DNA of 64,000 nt from Mumia xiangluensis (GTDB lineage: Bacteria; Actinomycetota; Actinomycetes; Propionibacteriales; Nocardioidaceae). A program made the position numbers and the translations under genes. How positions within the stretch are numbered: position 1 is the first letter of the stretch; every line of letters begins with the position of its first letter. The notes beneath the pieces are model-generated. The model was not told where the DNA came from, made no database searches, and was given only the letters and a program-made list of their open reading frames with translations. The stretch lies in NCBI RefSeq assembly GCF_010994095.1, contig NZ_WJYO01000001.1:868001-932000 (forward strand), written 5' to 3'. Below are positions 8,118 to 17,500 of the stretch, in pieces.

Positions 8118-8734
8118 TCCGACTCGTCGTCGTCGACGACCACCCGATCGTGAGGGGCGGGCTTCGCGACACGTTCGCGGACGCCGAGGACATCGTCGTG
8201 GTCGGTGAGGCCGGGGACGGCGCCGAGGGCATCGAGCGTGCGGAGCAGCTGGCAGCGGACGTCGTGCTCATGGACCTTCGGATGCCCGGGATGGACGGCG
8301 TCGCCGCGACCGCGGCCCTGCGCGAGCGGGTTCCCAGTGCCCGAGTGCTGATCCTGACCACCTTCGACAGCGAGAGCGACGTCCTGCCGGCGATCGAGGC
8401 GGGTGCGATCGGCTATCTCCTGAAGGATGCTCTGCCCGACGAACTGATGCGCGCCGTACGTGCAGCCGCCCGTGGCGAGTCGGTGCTCGCGCCGTCGGTG
8501 ACGCAGCACCTCATGGGGCAGGTTCGGAGGCCCGGCGCCGGCACGCTGACCGATCGAGAGAAGCAGGTGCTGCAGCTGGTCGCGAACGGCAGCTCGAACC
8601 GGGAGGCCGCTGCGGCGCTCTTCATCGGCGAGGCGAGCATCAAGACCCACCTGCAACACATCTACGGCAAGCTCGGCGTTCGTGATCGAGCCTCGGCGGT
8701 GGCCGAGGGCTACCGCCGTCGCCTGCTCACGTGA
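8114..8734 (+). CDS. NarL/LuxR-family response regulator
   Basis: A 206-residue two-domain regulator. Receiver residues 1-120 contain the acidic pair D8/D9, phospho-acceptor D54 in VLMDLRMPGMDG, T in LILTTFDS and K in LLKDALP. The C-terminal LuxR helix-turn-helix reads LTDREKQVLQLVANGSSNRE then EASIKTHLQHIYGKLGVRDR. ATGA overlap with the kinase gene shows it is the cognate partner. It most likely controls the operon that starts at 5065. Confidence 0.88.
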   Translation: MIRLVVVDDHPIVRGGLRDTFADAEDIVVVGEAGDGAEGIERAEQLAADVVLMDLRMPGMDGVAATAALRERVPSARVLILTTFDSESDVLPAIEAGAIGYLLKDALPDELMRAVRAAARGESVLAPSVTQHLMGQVRRPGAGTLTDREKQVLQLVANGSSNREAAAALFIGEASIKTHLQHIYGKLGVRDRASAVAEGYRRRLLT

Positions 8735-8763
8735 CGCGCGTGGTGCTGGAATACGCTTTGTCC

Positions 8764-9642
8764 ATGAATCCCGTGCGTCGTCCCGCCCGTCTTGCTGCCC
8801 TCGCCGCCGCATCCCTCCTGACGCTGGCCGTCGGGTGCGCCCCGGCCGACGAGGGCGACGACGACACCAACGCGTCCGATGGCGCGGCGTCGTGTGAGAA
8901 GGCGGACCTCCCTCTGAAGAAGGCGGGCCAGCTGACGATCGGCACCGACTCCCCGGCATACGAGCCGTGGTTCGTCGACGACGACCCGAGCAACGGCAAG
9001 GGCTTCGAGAGCGCGGTCGCGTACGCCGTGGCCGACCAGCTCGGCTTCGCTGACGACGAGGTCGTGTGGGAGGCGGTGCCGTTCAACACGAGCTACCAGC
9101 CGGGCGAGAAGTCGTTCGACTTCGACATCAACCAGGTCTCGATCACCGAGGAGCGGGCCAACGCGGTCACGTTCTCGGAGCCGTACTACAAGGCCGCGCA
9201 GGCGATCATCACCCTCGAGAACAGCCCGTACGCGAAGGCCACGAGCTTCGCCGAGCTGAAGGACGCGCAGTTCGGTGCCCAGGTCGGCACGACGTCGCTG
9301 AACGCCATCGACCAGATCGCGCCCACCAAGCAGCCCCGCGTGTACGACGACAGCAACCAGGCCACCAAGGCGCTCGAGGTCGGCCAGATCGACGCGCTCG
9401 TCCTCGACCTGCCGTCCGCGTTCTACACGACGGCTGCCGTGCTCTCCGAGCCCGGCGTGATCGTCGGGCAGTTCCAGCCCGAGACCGGGCAGAGCGAGGA
9501 GTTCGGCCTGCTGCTCCAGAAGGACAGCGAGCTCGTCACCTGCCTGGACGAGGCGATCACCACGCTGCGTGAGGACGGCACCCTCGCCGACCTCGAAGAG
9601 CAGTGGCTGTCGCAGACCACGGGTGTGCCTGAGCTGTCGTGA
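8764..9642 (+). CDS. Amino-acid ABC transporter substrate-binding lipoprotein
   Basis: A 292-residue binding protein of the SBP_bac_3 (polar amino acid/glutamine) family. The signal peptide RLAALAAASLLTLAVGC ends in a lipobox (AVGC), so the protein should be a lipoprotein. The mature domain has the family pattern GQLTIGTDSPAYEPWFVDD, KGFESAVAYAVADQLGF, FDFDINQVSITEERA with FSEPYYKAAQAII, then GAQVGTTSLNAI and DALVLDLPSAFY. ATG at 8764 chosen because it starts the signal peptide; an in-frame ATG-less extension to 8731 would put eleven polar residues ahead of it. Stop overlaps the permease GTG. Ligand likely a polar or basic amino acid. Confidence 0.83.
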   Translation: MNPVRRPARLAALAAASLLTLAVGCAPADEGDDDTNASDGAASCEKADLPLKKAGQLTIGTDSPAYEPWFVDDDPSNGKGFESAVAYAVADQLGFADDEVVWEAVPFNTSYQPGEKSFDFDINQVSITEERANAVTFSEPYYKAAQAIITLENSPYAKATSFAELKDAQFGAQVGTTSLNAIDQIAPTKQPRVYDDSNQATKALEVGQIDALVLDLPSAFYTTAAVLSEPGVIVGQFQPETGQSEEFGLLLQKDSELVTCLDEAITTLREDGTLADLEEQWLSQTTGVPELS

Positions 9643-10487
9643 GCACCTCCTGGGAGGTGAGCGCGCGCCAGCTCGAACGACTGGCGTACAGGCGCCGCCG
9701 CGACCGCCGCCGGATGACGATCGCGCTCGTCTCGACCGTCGTCGTCCTCGTCGTCGCGTGGCTCCTCATCACCTCCGCGCCGGGGTGGGAGCGCGTCCGC
9801 GAGACGTACTTCGACTGGGACGACGCGAAGGCGGCGTTCCCGGACATCGCGAGGGCGTTCCTCACGAACATCAAGGCGTTCCTGGTCGCCGAGGTCCTGA
9901 TCCTCGCGCTCGCGCTCCTCGTCGCGGTCGTCCGCGTCGTGCCCTCGGCGTGGATGGCGCCGCTGAAGGTCGTCGCCACCGTCTACACCGACGTCTTCCG
10001 CGGCACGCCGACGCTGCTCGTCGTCCTGCTCGTCGGGTTCGGGATCCCGGCCCTCGGCCTCCAGGGTGCGCCGACGAGCCTGTTCTGGCTCGGCGTCATC
10101 GCGCTGACGCTGAGCTACGGCGCGTACGTCGCCGAGGTGATCCGCGCGGGCATCCTCTCGGTCCACCCGAGCCAGTGGGCGAGCGGACGGTCGCTGGGCC
10201 TCTCGTACGGCAAGACCCTCCGGCACGTCGTGCTGCCGCAGGCGCTCCGCCGGGTGACGCCACCGCTGCTCAACGACTTCGTCTCGCTGCAGAAGGACAC
10301 CGCCCTCCTGTCGGTCATCGGTCTCGTCGAGGCGCTGCGGCAGGCGCAGATCTTCTCCAGCCGCGACTTCGTCTTCACCCCGTACGTCGTGGCGGCCGCC
10401 TTCTTCATCGTGGCGACGATCCCCCTCGCCCGGTTCACCGACTGGCTGTCCCTGCGGGCGGCCCGACGACAGAGCGGAGCGGCATGA
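9639..10487 (+). CDS. Amino-acid ABC transporter permease (His/Glu/Gln/Arg family)
   Basis: A 282-residue permease. A basic N-terminal tail (QLERLAYRRRRDRRR) precedes the first helix (residues 27-46). The HEQRo signature is clear: FRGTPTLLVVLLVGFGIP, then LTLSYGAYVAEVIRAGILSVHPSQWASGRSLGLSYGKTLRHVVLPQALRRVTPPLLNDFVSLQKDTAL. It starts with a GTG overlapping the binding-protein stop and ends overlapping the ATPase ATG. A single permease gene implies a homodimeric channel. Confidence 0.85.
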   Translation: MSTSWEVSARQLERLAYRRRRDRRRMTIALVSTVVVLVVAWLLITSAPGWERVRETYFDWDDAKAAFPDIARAFLTNIKAFLVAEVLILALALLVAVVRVVPSAWMAPLKVVATVYTDVFRGTPTLLVVLLVGFGIPALGLQGAPTSLFWLGVIALTLSYGAYVAEVIRAGILSVHPSQWASGRSLGLSYGKTLRHVVLPQALRRVTPPLLNDFVSLQKDTALLSVIGLVEALRQAQIFSSRDFVFTPYVVAAAFFIVATIPLARFTDWLSLRAARRQSGAA

Positions 10488-11218
10488 GCGCCCTGCTGGA
10501 GGCTCGCGGCGTCCGCAAGACGTACGGCGACCACGACGTCCTGAAGGGTGTCGACCTGAGCGTCGACACCCACCACGTGGTGTGCCTGATCGGTGCGTCC
10601 GGCTCCGGCAAGTCGACCCTCCTGAGGTGCCTCAACCTCCTCGAGGTCGTCGACGACGGCGAGATCTGGTTCGACGGCGCCGAGATCACGGACCCGCGGG
10701 TCGACGTGGACGACGTGCGCCGCGACATCGGCACGGTCTTCCAGGCATTCAACCTCTTCCCGCACATGTCGGTCCTCGACAACGTCACGCTCGGGCCGCG
10801 CAAGGTCCGGGGTGCTCGTCGGGGTGACGCCGAGGAGCGGGCGACGGCGCTGCTGACCCGGTTCGGGCTCGCGGACCAGGCGCGCAAGCACCCCGACGCG
10901 CTGTCCGGCGGGCAGCAGCAGCGGGTCGCGATCGTACGCGCGCTCGCGATGGAGCCGAAGGTCCTGCTGCTCGACGAGGTCACCTCCGCGCTCGACCCGA
11001 TGCTCGTGGGCGGGGTCCTCGAGGCGGTGCGCGAGCTGAAGGCCGAGGGCATGACGATCGTGATGGCCACCCACGAGATGCAGTTCGCCCGCGAGGTCGC
11101 CGACGAGGTGCTGTTCCTCGAGAGCGGTGTCGTCTGCGAGCGCGGGACGGCGGAGCAGGTCTTCACGGATCCGAGCGATCCCCGTACGCGCGAGTTCCTG
11201 GCCCGTCACCTCGCCTGA
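10484..11218 (+). CDS. Amino-acid ABC transporter ATP-binding protein (GlnQ type)
   Basis: A 244-residue ATPase with Walker A GASGSGKSTLLRC, Q-loop TVFQAFNLFPHMSVLDN, signature LSGGQQQR, Walker B VLLLDEVTSALDPMLV and H-loop MATHEMQFAREVAD, the standard set for polar amino-acid importers. LDEVTSALDP is the GlnQ/HisP-type Walker B. Last gene of the three-gene operon, translationally coupled by an ATGA overlap. Complete. Confidence 0.88.
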   Translation: MSALLEARGVRKTYGDHDVLKGVDLSVDTHHVVCLIGASGSGKSTLLRCLNLLEVVDDGEIWFDGAEITDPRVDVDDVRRDIGTVFQAFNLFPHMSVLDNVTLGPRKVRGARRGDAEERATALLTRFGLADQARKHPDALSGGQQQRVAIVRALAMEPKVLLLDEVTSALDPMLVGGVLEAVRELKAEGMTIVMATHEMQFAREVADEVLFLESGVVCERGTAEQVFTDPSDPRTREFLARHLA

Positions 11219-11436
11219 CCGTGGGGCGGCGGGGAGATCCGCGCGTTGGTGCCTGAGTGGTCACGTCAGCGTTTCGGGTGACCACGGACGGACCAACGCT
11301 GACGGCAGCGTCGTGTCCGAAATATTCGAGATGCATCATTCGGTGCAATACGTAGCGTGGGGACGGATCGCCCCGCGTGGGGAAGCCGACGTCGACCAAG
11401 TCGCCGGTGCGCAGGGCGGTCTTCGGGGGGAAGACC

Positions 11437-12402
11437 ATGTCTCGTACGCACCTCGGGCGTACGGCGTCGCTGCTGCTGGCGCCGACCGTCCTGACTCTCG
11501 CACTGGCCGCACCGTCCGCCGCCAAGGCGCCGCCGAGTCCGGTCGCGCTGTCGACCATCGAACTGCCGGCGCCGCACATCGGTCCGGTCAGCTGCGCCAA
11601 GCCGCAGCCGGGGACCGTGAAGCTCGGCAACCTCCTGGTGAAGACCTGGCCGGTGACGAGCTGGATGGGGGCTCGCGACTGCGGGTCGTCGAGCAGCGAG
11701 CACTACGACGGCCGGGCTGTCGACTGGATGACCAACGCCCGCACGGCGAAGGGCAAGAAGCGCGGCAACGACCTGGCCGCGTGGCTGCTGGCGACCGACG
11801 CCGCGGGCAACCGCTTCGCGAACGCGCGCCGCCTCGGCGTCATGTACATCATCTGGAACAACCGGATCTGGTCGACCTCGCGGTCGCGCGAGGGGTGGCG
11901 CGTCTACAACGGCTGCACCGCGAAGGGCCGCTCCGGCACCGGCAGCGACACCACCTGCCACCGCAACCACGTCCACCTCTCGCTCTCGTGGGCGGGGGCG
12001 CGCGGCTACACGTCGTACTGGGACGGCACCGTCGCGGGCGCGAACTACGGGCCGTGCCGGCCGGCTGACCTCAACTGGGCGGGGCGGTACACGAAGCGCC
12101 GGGCGACTCCGTGTCCGTGGTACCCGCGCGTGACCGCGCCGAGGGGATCCTCGGCCGTCCACCGCAGCGTGGTGGCGTACTCGGGCCTACGGATCACGAA
12201 GGGCATGCGTGGCCCCGCCGTACGAGCGGTCCAGCACGCCCTGCGCATCCCGGTCACCGGCGTGTGGGACGCTTCGTCGCGGGCGCGGATGCGGTCGTAC
12301 AAGGGGGCGCGCCACCTGGGCGGGTCCGCCGTGGTCGGTGCGGCGACGTGGCGGTCCCTGATCGCTCTCACCGCCCCGAAGCCGAAGGTGCCGACGACCT
12401 GA
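11437..12402 (+). CDS. Secreted LAS-type metallopeptidase with C-terminal peptidoglycan-binding domain
   Basis: A 321-residue exported protein with a Sec signal ending near APSAAKA (about residue 33). Residues 45-215 hold a zinc-peptidase pattern: H89 in SEHYDGRAVDW with D96, and the H178-V-H180 motif in CHRNHVHLSLSW. HxxxxxxD plus HxH is the metal site of the D-Ala-D-Ala carboxypeptidase/VanY-like LAS group, and the overall shape matches the ARB_07466-like C-terminal family. Residues 240-310 resemble a PG_binding_1 domain (GLRITKGMRGPAVRAVQHAL, VTGVWDASSRARM). Probably trims cell-wall peptide crosslinks outside the cell. The ATG at 11437 has a G-rich run (GGGGGGAAG) before it. Catalysis is inferred, not shown. 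Confidence 0.68.
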   Translation: MSRTHLGRTASLLLAPTVLTLALAAPSAAKAPPSPVALSTIELPAPHIGPVSCAKPQPGTVKLGNLLVKTWPVTSWMGARDCGSSSSEHYDGRAVDWMTNARTAKGKKRGNDLAAWLLATDAAGNRFANARRLGVMYIIWNNRIWSTSRSREGWRVYNGCTAKGRSGTGSDTTCHRNHVHLSLSWAGARGYTSYWDGTVAGANYGPCRPADLNWAGRYTKRRATPCPWYPRVTAPRGSSAVHRSVVAYSGLRITKGMRGPAVRAVQHALRIPVTGVWDASSRARMRSYKGARHLGGSAVVGAATWRSLIALTAPKPKVPTT

Positions 12403-12417
12403 GCCGGCCGATCGCCG

Positions 12418-14586
12418 TCAGCGTCGCTTCTTGACCTTCACCGTGAGCGTCCCCGAGGTCGCCGTGCGCCAGCCCTTGCTGCCCGCCTTCGCCTTGACGA
12501 CGACGCGGAAACGCTTCTTGCCCTTCGAGGTCATGCGGACGTTCGTGGCGACCCTGCCGGTCTTCGAGGCGCGCAGCGTGCGGACCTTGCGCCACTTGCC
12601 CTTGCGCCACTCCTGGAGCACGACCTTCGCGCGCTTCGCGGGCAGGCCCAGCGACGTGGCACGAGCCTTGAACCGGACCTTCTGACCGACCCGCGCCTTC
12701 GCCTTCGACCGGCTGAATGACACCTTCGCCGCCAGCCGTGCGAACTCGTTGACGGACGTCGAGAAGGTGACCGCACGTCCGTTCACCGCGACCCGCAGCG
12801 CCTTGCGGCCGCTGCTCGTGGTCCGCGCGACCGACGGCGAGCCGCTGCTGGTGAAGACCGTGACCACGCGCGCGGTCTTGCCCGTCTTCACCGAGATCGG
12901 CACGCGGACGACGGAGCCGCGGGTCGAGACGCCGTACGACTGGCCGAGGATCCCGGCCGACGTCGAGCCGGCGTACGTGCGCGGGGCGCCGCTGGTGAGC
13001 ATGCGGGCACTGCGGGTCGCGCCGGTGGCGTCCTTGCCGGTCATCGAGACCCAGTGGCCACTTGCCTTGGCACTGACACCGGTCGGGAGGACCCACTGCT
13101 GCTGGACGGTGCCCGAGGCCTTCGTGGAGCGGACGAGATCCTCGACCACCACGGCGTCGATGGTGCGGAGGTAGTAGACGCAGCGCGCCAGCTCGAAGCC
13201 GCTGCCACTCAGGTAGCCCGGGTCGTACACGCACGTACGGTCGCTGCTCGCCGAGGTTGCCGACGCCTTGACCTGCCCGAGGACCGAGCGGTTCGGGGAT
13301 CCGGGTGCGATCAGCGCGCTGTGGGCGTTGCGGCGGACGACGGCGGAGCGGAGGCTTGAGCCGTTGTACGCGTAGGGGCCGGGGTCGGCGATCCACGAGA
13401 CTCCGTCGGCGAAGACGGTCAGCGCCGTGGTGTCGGCGTGCCGGTGCGACGGGAGGGCGTACCGGTCGGCGGTCCGCAGCGAGTAGAACGTGGACGACGT
13501 GTCGACGCCCGCGACCCACCCGGACCGGCCGAACGCGTAGCCGCCCGCGAAACGGGAGTAGTTGCTCGTCGGCTTGCGACCGCTCGCGCCGGACGTCCGG
13601 ACCCACTCCGCGCTCGACGACGCCGGGAAGACGCCCGACGGGATGCGCTGGAGGTGGGTGTCGCCGATCGTCTCGAGGTAGCGGTCGGGCCGGCTCGCGT
13701 GCGTGAAGAAGGCCCCGCGCGCAGCGATCATCGAGCCGATCGAGGCAGCCGAGCCGCTCGCGCCGTAGACGGTGAAGACGTTGTAGGTGCGGTGCATGAT
13801 CGTGCCGAGGTACATGCCGTAGCCGGGCGCACCTTCGAGGTCCGAGCCGTCGGAGTGCGCGAGGCGCGCGGCCACCGCGAGCGCCTGCTGGCGTGCCTTG
13901 GTGCGCTGTGCCTGGCTGCCTGCCTGCTTCGCGCCTGCGTACGCGGTGAGCTTGAGGTTCATCGTGGTGTTGTTGCCCGACGTGCCGTAGGCGAGGCCCT
14001 TCGCCAGCTCGACGCGCAGCTGCGCGGCCGCCCACGCCCGGTCGGTCGACGACGCCGCGAGGCGGTTCATGCAGACGAACGTGCCGATGCGGAAGCCGAG
14101 GTACTGGGGGTGGTTCTGCCAGTACGTGCGCTTCTTCACGGGATTGTCGGCGACCCAGTCGCGGACGACGGCGGTGAACCGGCGCTGCATCGCGAGGCCC
14201 TCTGCGTCGCCGAGCGCAAGCCCGGTCTTGAGGAGCGGCAGCGCCCAGTGCAGCGAGTGCATGTAGCGGTCGCCGGCCAGGTCGAGCCCGGACTGTGGCT
14301 TCCAGGACGGGTTGGCGGCGAGCTTCATCGTGCCGTACTGGTTCATGTCGACGGTGCCGGCCATGATCGCCCGCGCACGCCCCACGTCGGCCCGCGTGAG
14401 CGTGCCGAGCGTGTGCATGTTCTCGCAGACCGTGTCGTAGCCGGGCGTGGCTGCCGCGGTCGACGCGGGGGCGGTCGCTGCCTGGGCCACCACGAGGCCG
14501 GAGACGCCAAGGGTCGCCGAGACTGCCGCGGCGGTGAGGCGACGGAGCGTACGGGCACGGGCGGGGGTGCTGCGGGGGGAGCGCAT
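12418..14586 (-). CDS. Secreted heparinase II/III-like polysaccharide lyase
   Basis: A 722-residue exported protein. A twin-basic leader (RARTLRRLTAAAVSATLGVSG) is followed by an alpha-helical toroid (about residues 50-330) and a beta-sandwich containing the heparinase II/III signature SHRHADTTALTVFADGVSWI plus ADPGPYAYN (about residues 378-405). Such enzymes cleave uronate-containing polysaccharides by beta-elimination. The last 90 residues (SKAKARVGQKVRF...) are a Lys/Arg-rich Ig-like or surface domain ending KVKKRR, an unusual tail that could bind acidic polymers or wall. It converges on the metallopeptidase gene with only 15 bp between stops. Substrate unknown. Confidence 0.75.
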   Translation of the reverse strand: MRSPRSTPARARTLRRLTAAAVSATLGVSGLVVAQAATAPASTAAATPGYDTVCENMHTLGTLTRADVGRARAIMAGTVDMNQYGTMKLAANPSWKPQSGLDLAGDRYMHSLHWALPLLKTGLALGDAEGLAMQRRFTAVVRDWVADNPVKKRTYWQNHPQYLGFRIGTFVCMNRLAASSTDRAWAAAQLRVELAKGLAYGTSGNNTTMNLKLTAYAGAKQAGSQAQRTKARQQALAVAARLAHSDGSDLEGAPGYGMYLGTIMHRTYNVFTVYGASGSAASIGSMIAARGAFFTHASRPDRYLETIGDTHLQRIPSGVFPASSSAEWVRTSGASGRKPTSNYSRFAGGYAFGRSGWVAGVDTSSTFYSLRTADRYALPSHRHADTTALTVFADGVSWIADPGPYAYNGSSLRSAVVRRNAHSALIAPGSPNRSVLGQVKASATSASSDRTCVYDPGYLSGSGFELARCVYYLRTIDAVVVEDLVRSTKASGTVQQQWVLPTGVSAKASGHWVSMTGKDATGATRSARMLTSGAPRTYAGSTSAGILGQSYGVSTRGSVVRVPISVKTGKTARVVTVFTSSGSPSVARTTSSGRKALRVAVNGRAVTFSTSVNEFARLAAKVSFSRSKAKARVGQKVRFKARATSLGLPAKRAKVVLQEWRKGKWRKVRTLRASKTGRVATNVRMTSKGKKRFRVVVKAKAGSKGWRTATSGTLTVKVKKRR

Positions 14587-14692
14587 AGGGGTCCCATGGT
14601 GCCAGGTGTCCGGTTCACGACGGAATGGCCGTCATCGACTCGTGACCGGCGGGCGACAGCCATGCCGGACGAAAACCCCGTACATTTCCGGC

Positions 14693-15865
14693 ATGGACCT
14701 GCGTGACGAGGACCTGACGTCCCTAGCGAACTCCCTCGCCGAGCTCGTCGGGGCGCCGATCACGATCGAGGATCCGCAGTCGAGCGTCCTCGCGTACTCG
14801 CACAGTCTCGAGGCCGACCGCTCTCAGGCCGTCGACGACGCGCGGATCACGACGATCCTGGGCCGTCAGGTTCCGCCGCACTACCGGGCGCTGCTCGACG
14901 ACGCCGGCGTCTACGCGCAGATCGCGCGTTCCCACGACGTGGTCACCGTCGACCTTCCAGGGTCGGGGATGACACAGCGGGCCATCGTCGCCGTACGCGA
15001 CGACACCGGCACGCTCCTCGGGTCGGTCTGGGCAGCCGTGCCGTCCGGTCTCACCGACGCGCAGCGTCAGACGCTCCTCGCCGGCGCTCCCGTCGTGGCG
15101 CGCGGGCTCGTCCGCGAGCGCCAGCGCGCCGACTCGTCGCGCCGCCGGACGGTGGAGGTGGTCGAGGCGCTGCTGCGCGGCGGCGACGACGCGGCGCAGG
15201 CCGCACGCTCCGTGGGGCTGCGGATGCCGTGCACCGCTCTGGTCCTCGCATCCGACCGCGCTCGCGACAGCGTCCCTGCCCACCGCGCGGGCGCGTTCGT
15301 GCTCCACCTCGCCGCCGTCGCTCCGAGTGCGACCGCGGCGCAGGTCGACGAGGTCGTGTACGCGGTGGTCTCCGGTGACGAGGCGGGTGCCTCGCGGCTC
15401 GCCCGCGACTTCCTCGCACGCACGCGCGGGCCGCTCGTGATCGGCGTCGGCCGCACGGTGGACACCGCGGAGGCGATCGACGTCTCGGCGCGCGACGCCG
15501 ACGCGGTGGTCCGTGCGGTCCGCCGCCGGGGGCGTACGGGCGTGGTCGAGACCGTACGCGGCGTCCTCGCCGACGTGGTCGCGCTACGGGCGTCCGACGC
15601 ACTGGCGGGGTACGAGGAGTTCAGCCCGTTGTCGTCCTTGGAGCGCTTCGACGCCGAGCACCATGCCGACCTGCTGGAGAGCGCCCGCGCGTACCTCGCG
15701 CACGGGGGCGACGTCGCCGCCGCGGCCGCCGCGCTGCACGTCCACCCCAACACGCTCCGCAACCGGCTGCGCCGCGCGTCGCAGGCGGCGGGCGTCGACG
15801 TCGACGACCCGGACACGCGGCTGCTGCTCGGGCTCGCCCTGAAGCTGCGCGACCTCGACGCCTGA
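14693..15865 (+). CDS. PucR/CdaR-family transcriptional regulator
   Basis: A 390-residue regulator. The N-terminus is GAF-like: LAELVGAPITIEDPQSSVLAYS opens a sensor region that runs to about residue 140, followed by a GGDEF-like CdaR middle domain and the PucR C-terminal helix-turn-helix (LAHGGDVAAAAAALHVHPNTLRNRLRRASQAAGVDVDDPDTRLLLGLAL would span about 335-385; its core is HVHPNTLRNRLRRA). The start ATG follows CATTTCCGGC with no strong ribosome site. It precedes a DadA-like dehydrogenase gene on the same strand by 150 bp, so it is likely its activator, as PucR-type regulators often control nitrogen-compound catabolism. Ligand unknown. Confidence 0.82.
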   Translation: MDLRDEDLTSLANSLAELVGAPITIEDPQSSVLAYSHSLEADRSQAVDDARITTILGRQVPPHYRALLDDAGVYAQIARSHDVVTVDLPGSGMTQRAIVAVRDDTGTLLGSVWAAVPSGLTDAQRQTLLAGAPVVARGLVRERQRADSSRRRTVEVVEALLRGGDDAAQAARSVGLRMPCTALVLASDRARDSVPAHRAGAFVLHLAAVAPSATAAQVDEVVYAVVSGDEAGASRLARDFLARTRGPLVIGVGRTVDTAEAIDVSARDADAVVRAVRRRGRTGVVETVRGVLADVVALRASDALAGYEEFSPLSSLERFDAEHHADLLESARAYLAHGGDVAAAAAALHVHPNTLRNRLRRASQAAGVDVDDPDTRLLLGLALKLRDLDA

Positions 15866-16015
15866 CGGCGGGGCGGCAGCGGCGCTCGCGGCGCGCCGGG
15901 TTCGGCGCGTTGCGCTCCAGGTGCGCTGCATTCGGGGCGCACTGTGAGATCGCACACCGTGGGGTCGCGGATCGTGGCCGAACGAACAGCCCGCACTGCG
16001 CCGTACCCGCCGAGC

Positions 16016-17317
16016 ATGGACGACATGAGCACTCCGGGCAGCGCTGCGAGCGCATCGAGCACCCCCCGCCACGTCGTCGTCGCCGGTGCCGGCATGGTCG
16101 GCCTCTCGACCGCGTGGTTCCTCCAGGAGCGCGGCATCCAGGTGACGGTCGTCGACCGCACCGGGGTCGCCGCCGGCTCGTCGTGGGGCAACGCCGGGTG
16201 GATCTCGCCCGCGCTGACGCTGCCGCTCGCCGAGCCCGCCGTCCTCAAGTACGGCCTGAAGGCGATGCTCAGCCCGACCTCCCCCGTGTACGTTCCGCTG
16301 ACCGCCGACCCGAAGCTGCTGCGCTTCCTCGTCGGCTTCGCCCGTCACTGCACCCCGGCGAAGTGGCGCTCCGCCATGGCGGTGTTCACCGAGCTGAACC
16401 GCGACGCGCTCGGCACGTATGACGCCCTCTCCGACGGCGGCTCGGCCGGTCACGCCGTCCGCGAGCCGCTGCGAGACGCCGACCCGTTCCTCGCCGGCTT
16501 CGCGTCGGTCGAGGACCGCAAGACCCTCGTCGACGAGCTCGCCCACGTCGTCGCCTCGGGCGGCTCGGTCGACTACGACCTGCTCAGCGCCGACGAGATC
16601 CGTTCGCTCGAGCCGACGCTCGGTGACGGAGTGCGTGCGGGCGTGCGGATGCTCGGGCAGCGCTACGTGAACCCGCCCGCGTACGTCGCCTCGCTCGCCG
16701 AGTCCGTCGTCGCGCGCGGCGGTGTGCTGCAGAGCGGGTTCGACGTCGTGGACGTGGTCGACCTGGGCGCGCGTGGAGTCGAGGTCGTGGCCCGAGACGG
16801 CGAGCGGGTCCACGCCGACGCCGTCGTGCTCGCCACCGGCACGTGGCTGGGCGAGCTCGCCCGGTCGTTCGGGGTGAAGCGCGTGGTGCAGGCCGGCCGC
16901 GGCTACAGCTTCACCGTCGTGCCCGAGCACATGCCGAAGAACCCGATCTACTTCCCGGTGCAGCGGGTCGCCTGCACGCCGCTCGGCGACCGCCTCCGCG
17001 TCGCCGGCACGATGGAGTTCCGTGCGCCCGACGCGCCGCTGGAGCCGCGTCGCATCGAGGCGATCGTCGCTTCCGCGCGGCCGATGTTCACCGGCGTCGA
17101 CTGGGACGCGCGCCAGGAGGAGTGGGTCGGTTCGCGGCCGTGCACGACCGACGGGCTGCCGCTGGTCGGCGCGACCCGTTCGCCCCGCGTCCACGTCGCC
17201 GGCGGGCACGGCATGTGGGGCATCGCCCTCGGCCCGCTCACCGGCCGCATGGTCGCCGACGGGCTGACCGGTCGCGCCCTCCCGTCGTACGCCCCCCGGC
17301 TCGACCCGCTCCGCTGA
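16016..17317 (+). CDS. dadA: FAD-dependent D-amino-acid dehydrogenase-like oxidoreductase (DadA family)
   Basis: A 433-residue flavoprotein of the DAO family. The ADP-binding fold is VVVAGAGMVGLSTAWFLQERG (residues about 17-38) followed by VTVVDRTGVAAGSSWGNAGW, where GSSWGNAG is the DadA hallmark. Later motifs are VVLATGTWLGELARSFGV and the C-terminal DGLPLVGATRSPRVHVAGGHGMWGIALGP. DadA enzymes oxidise D-amino acids to keto acids and ammonia, passing electrons to the respiratory chain. Start could be the ATG at 16016 or three codons later at 16025; neither has a clear ribosome site. The PucR-type gene upstream is the probable regulator. Related sarcosine- or proline-type oxidases cannot be excluded. 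Confidence 0.78.
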   Translation: MDDMSTPGSAASASSTPRHVVVAGAGMVGLSTAWFLQERGIQVTVVDRTGVAAGSSWGNAGWISPALTLPLAEPAVLKYGLKAMLSPTSPVYVPLTADPKLLRFLVGFARHCTPAKWRSAMAVFTELNRDALGTYDALSDGGSAGHAVREPLRDADPFLAGFASVEDRKTLVDELAHVVASGGSVDYDLLSADEIRSLEPTLGDGVRAGVRMLGQRYVNPPAYVASLAESVVARGGVLQSGFDVVDVVDLGARGVEVVARDGERVHADAVVLATGTWLGELARSFGVKRVVQAGRGYSFTVVPEHMPKNPIYFPVQRVACTPLGDRLRVAGTMEFRAPDAPLEPRRIEAIVASARPMFTGVDWDARQEEWVGSRPCTTDGLPLVGATRSPRVHVAGGHGMWGIALGPLTGRMVADGLTGRALPSYAPRLDPLR

Positions 17318-17500
17318 CGCGGCGGCGCGCGGCGCCGTGCTCGCCGGTCTAGGCCCGACATTCTGGGGCGTACCAGGATGACTCGGTCATGGCTCCGTGC
17401 CGAGTCGGTATGCTTCGCGAGGCAACAGGCCGTGGTCACCGTCGACCGCGTACGCGCGCACTCCGGGCGCGCGCTCGGCTGAACGGAGGAGTCGGACCCC

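Noticed and set aside
5065-8734. BceAB/BceRS-type bacitracin module
   Set aside because: The permease is a six-helix ABC-2 protein, not a ten-helix FtsX-type BceB, and the kinase is HisKA_3 rather than intramembrane-sensing.
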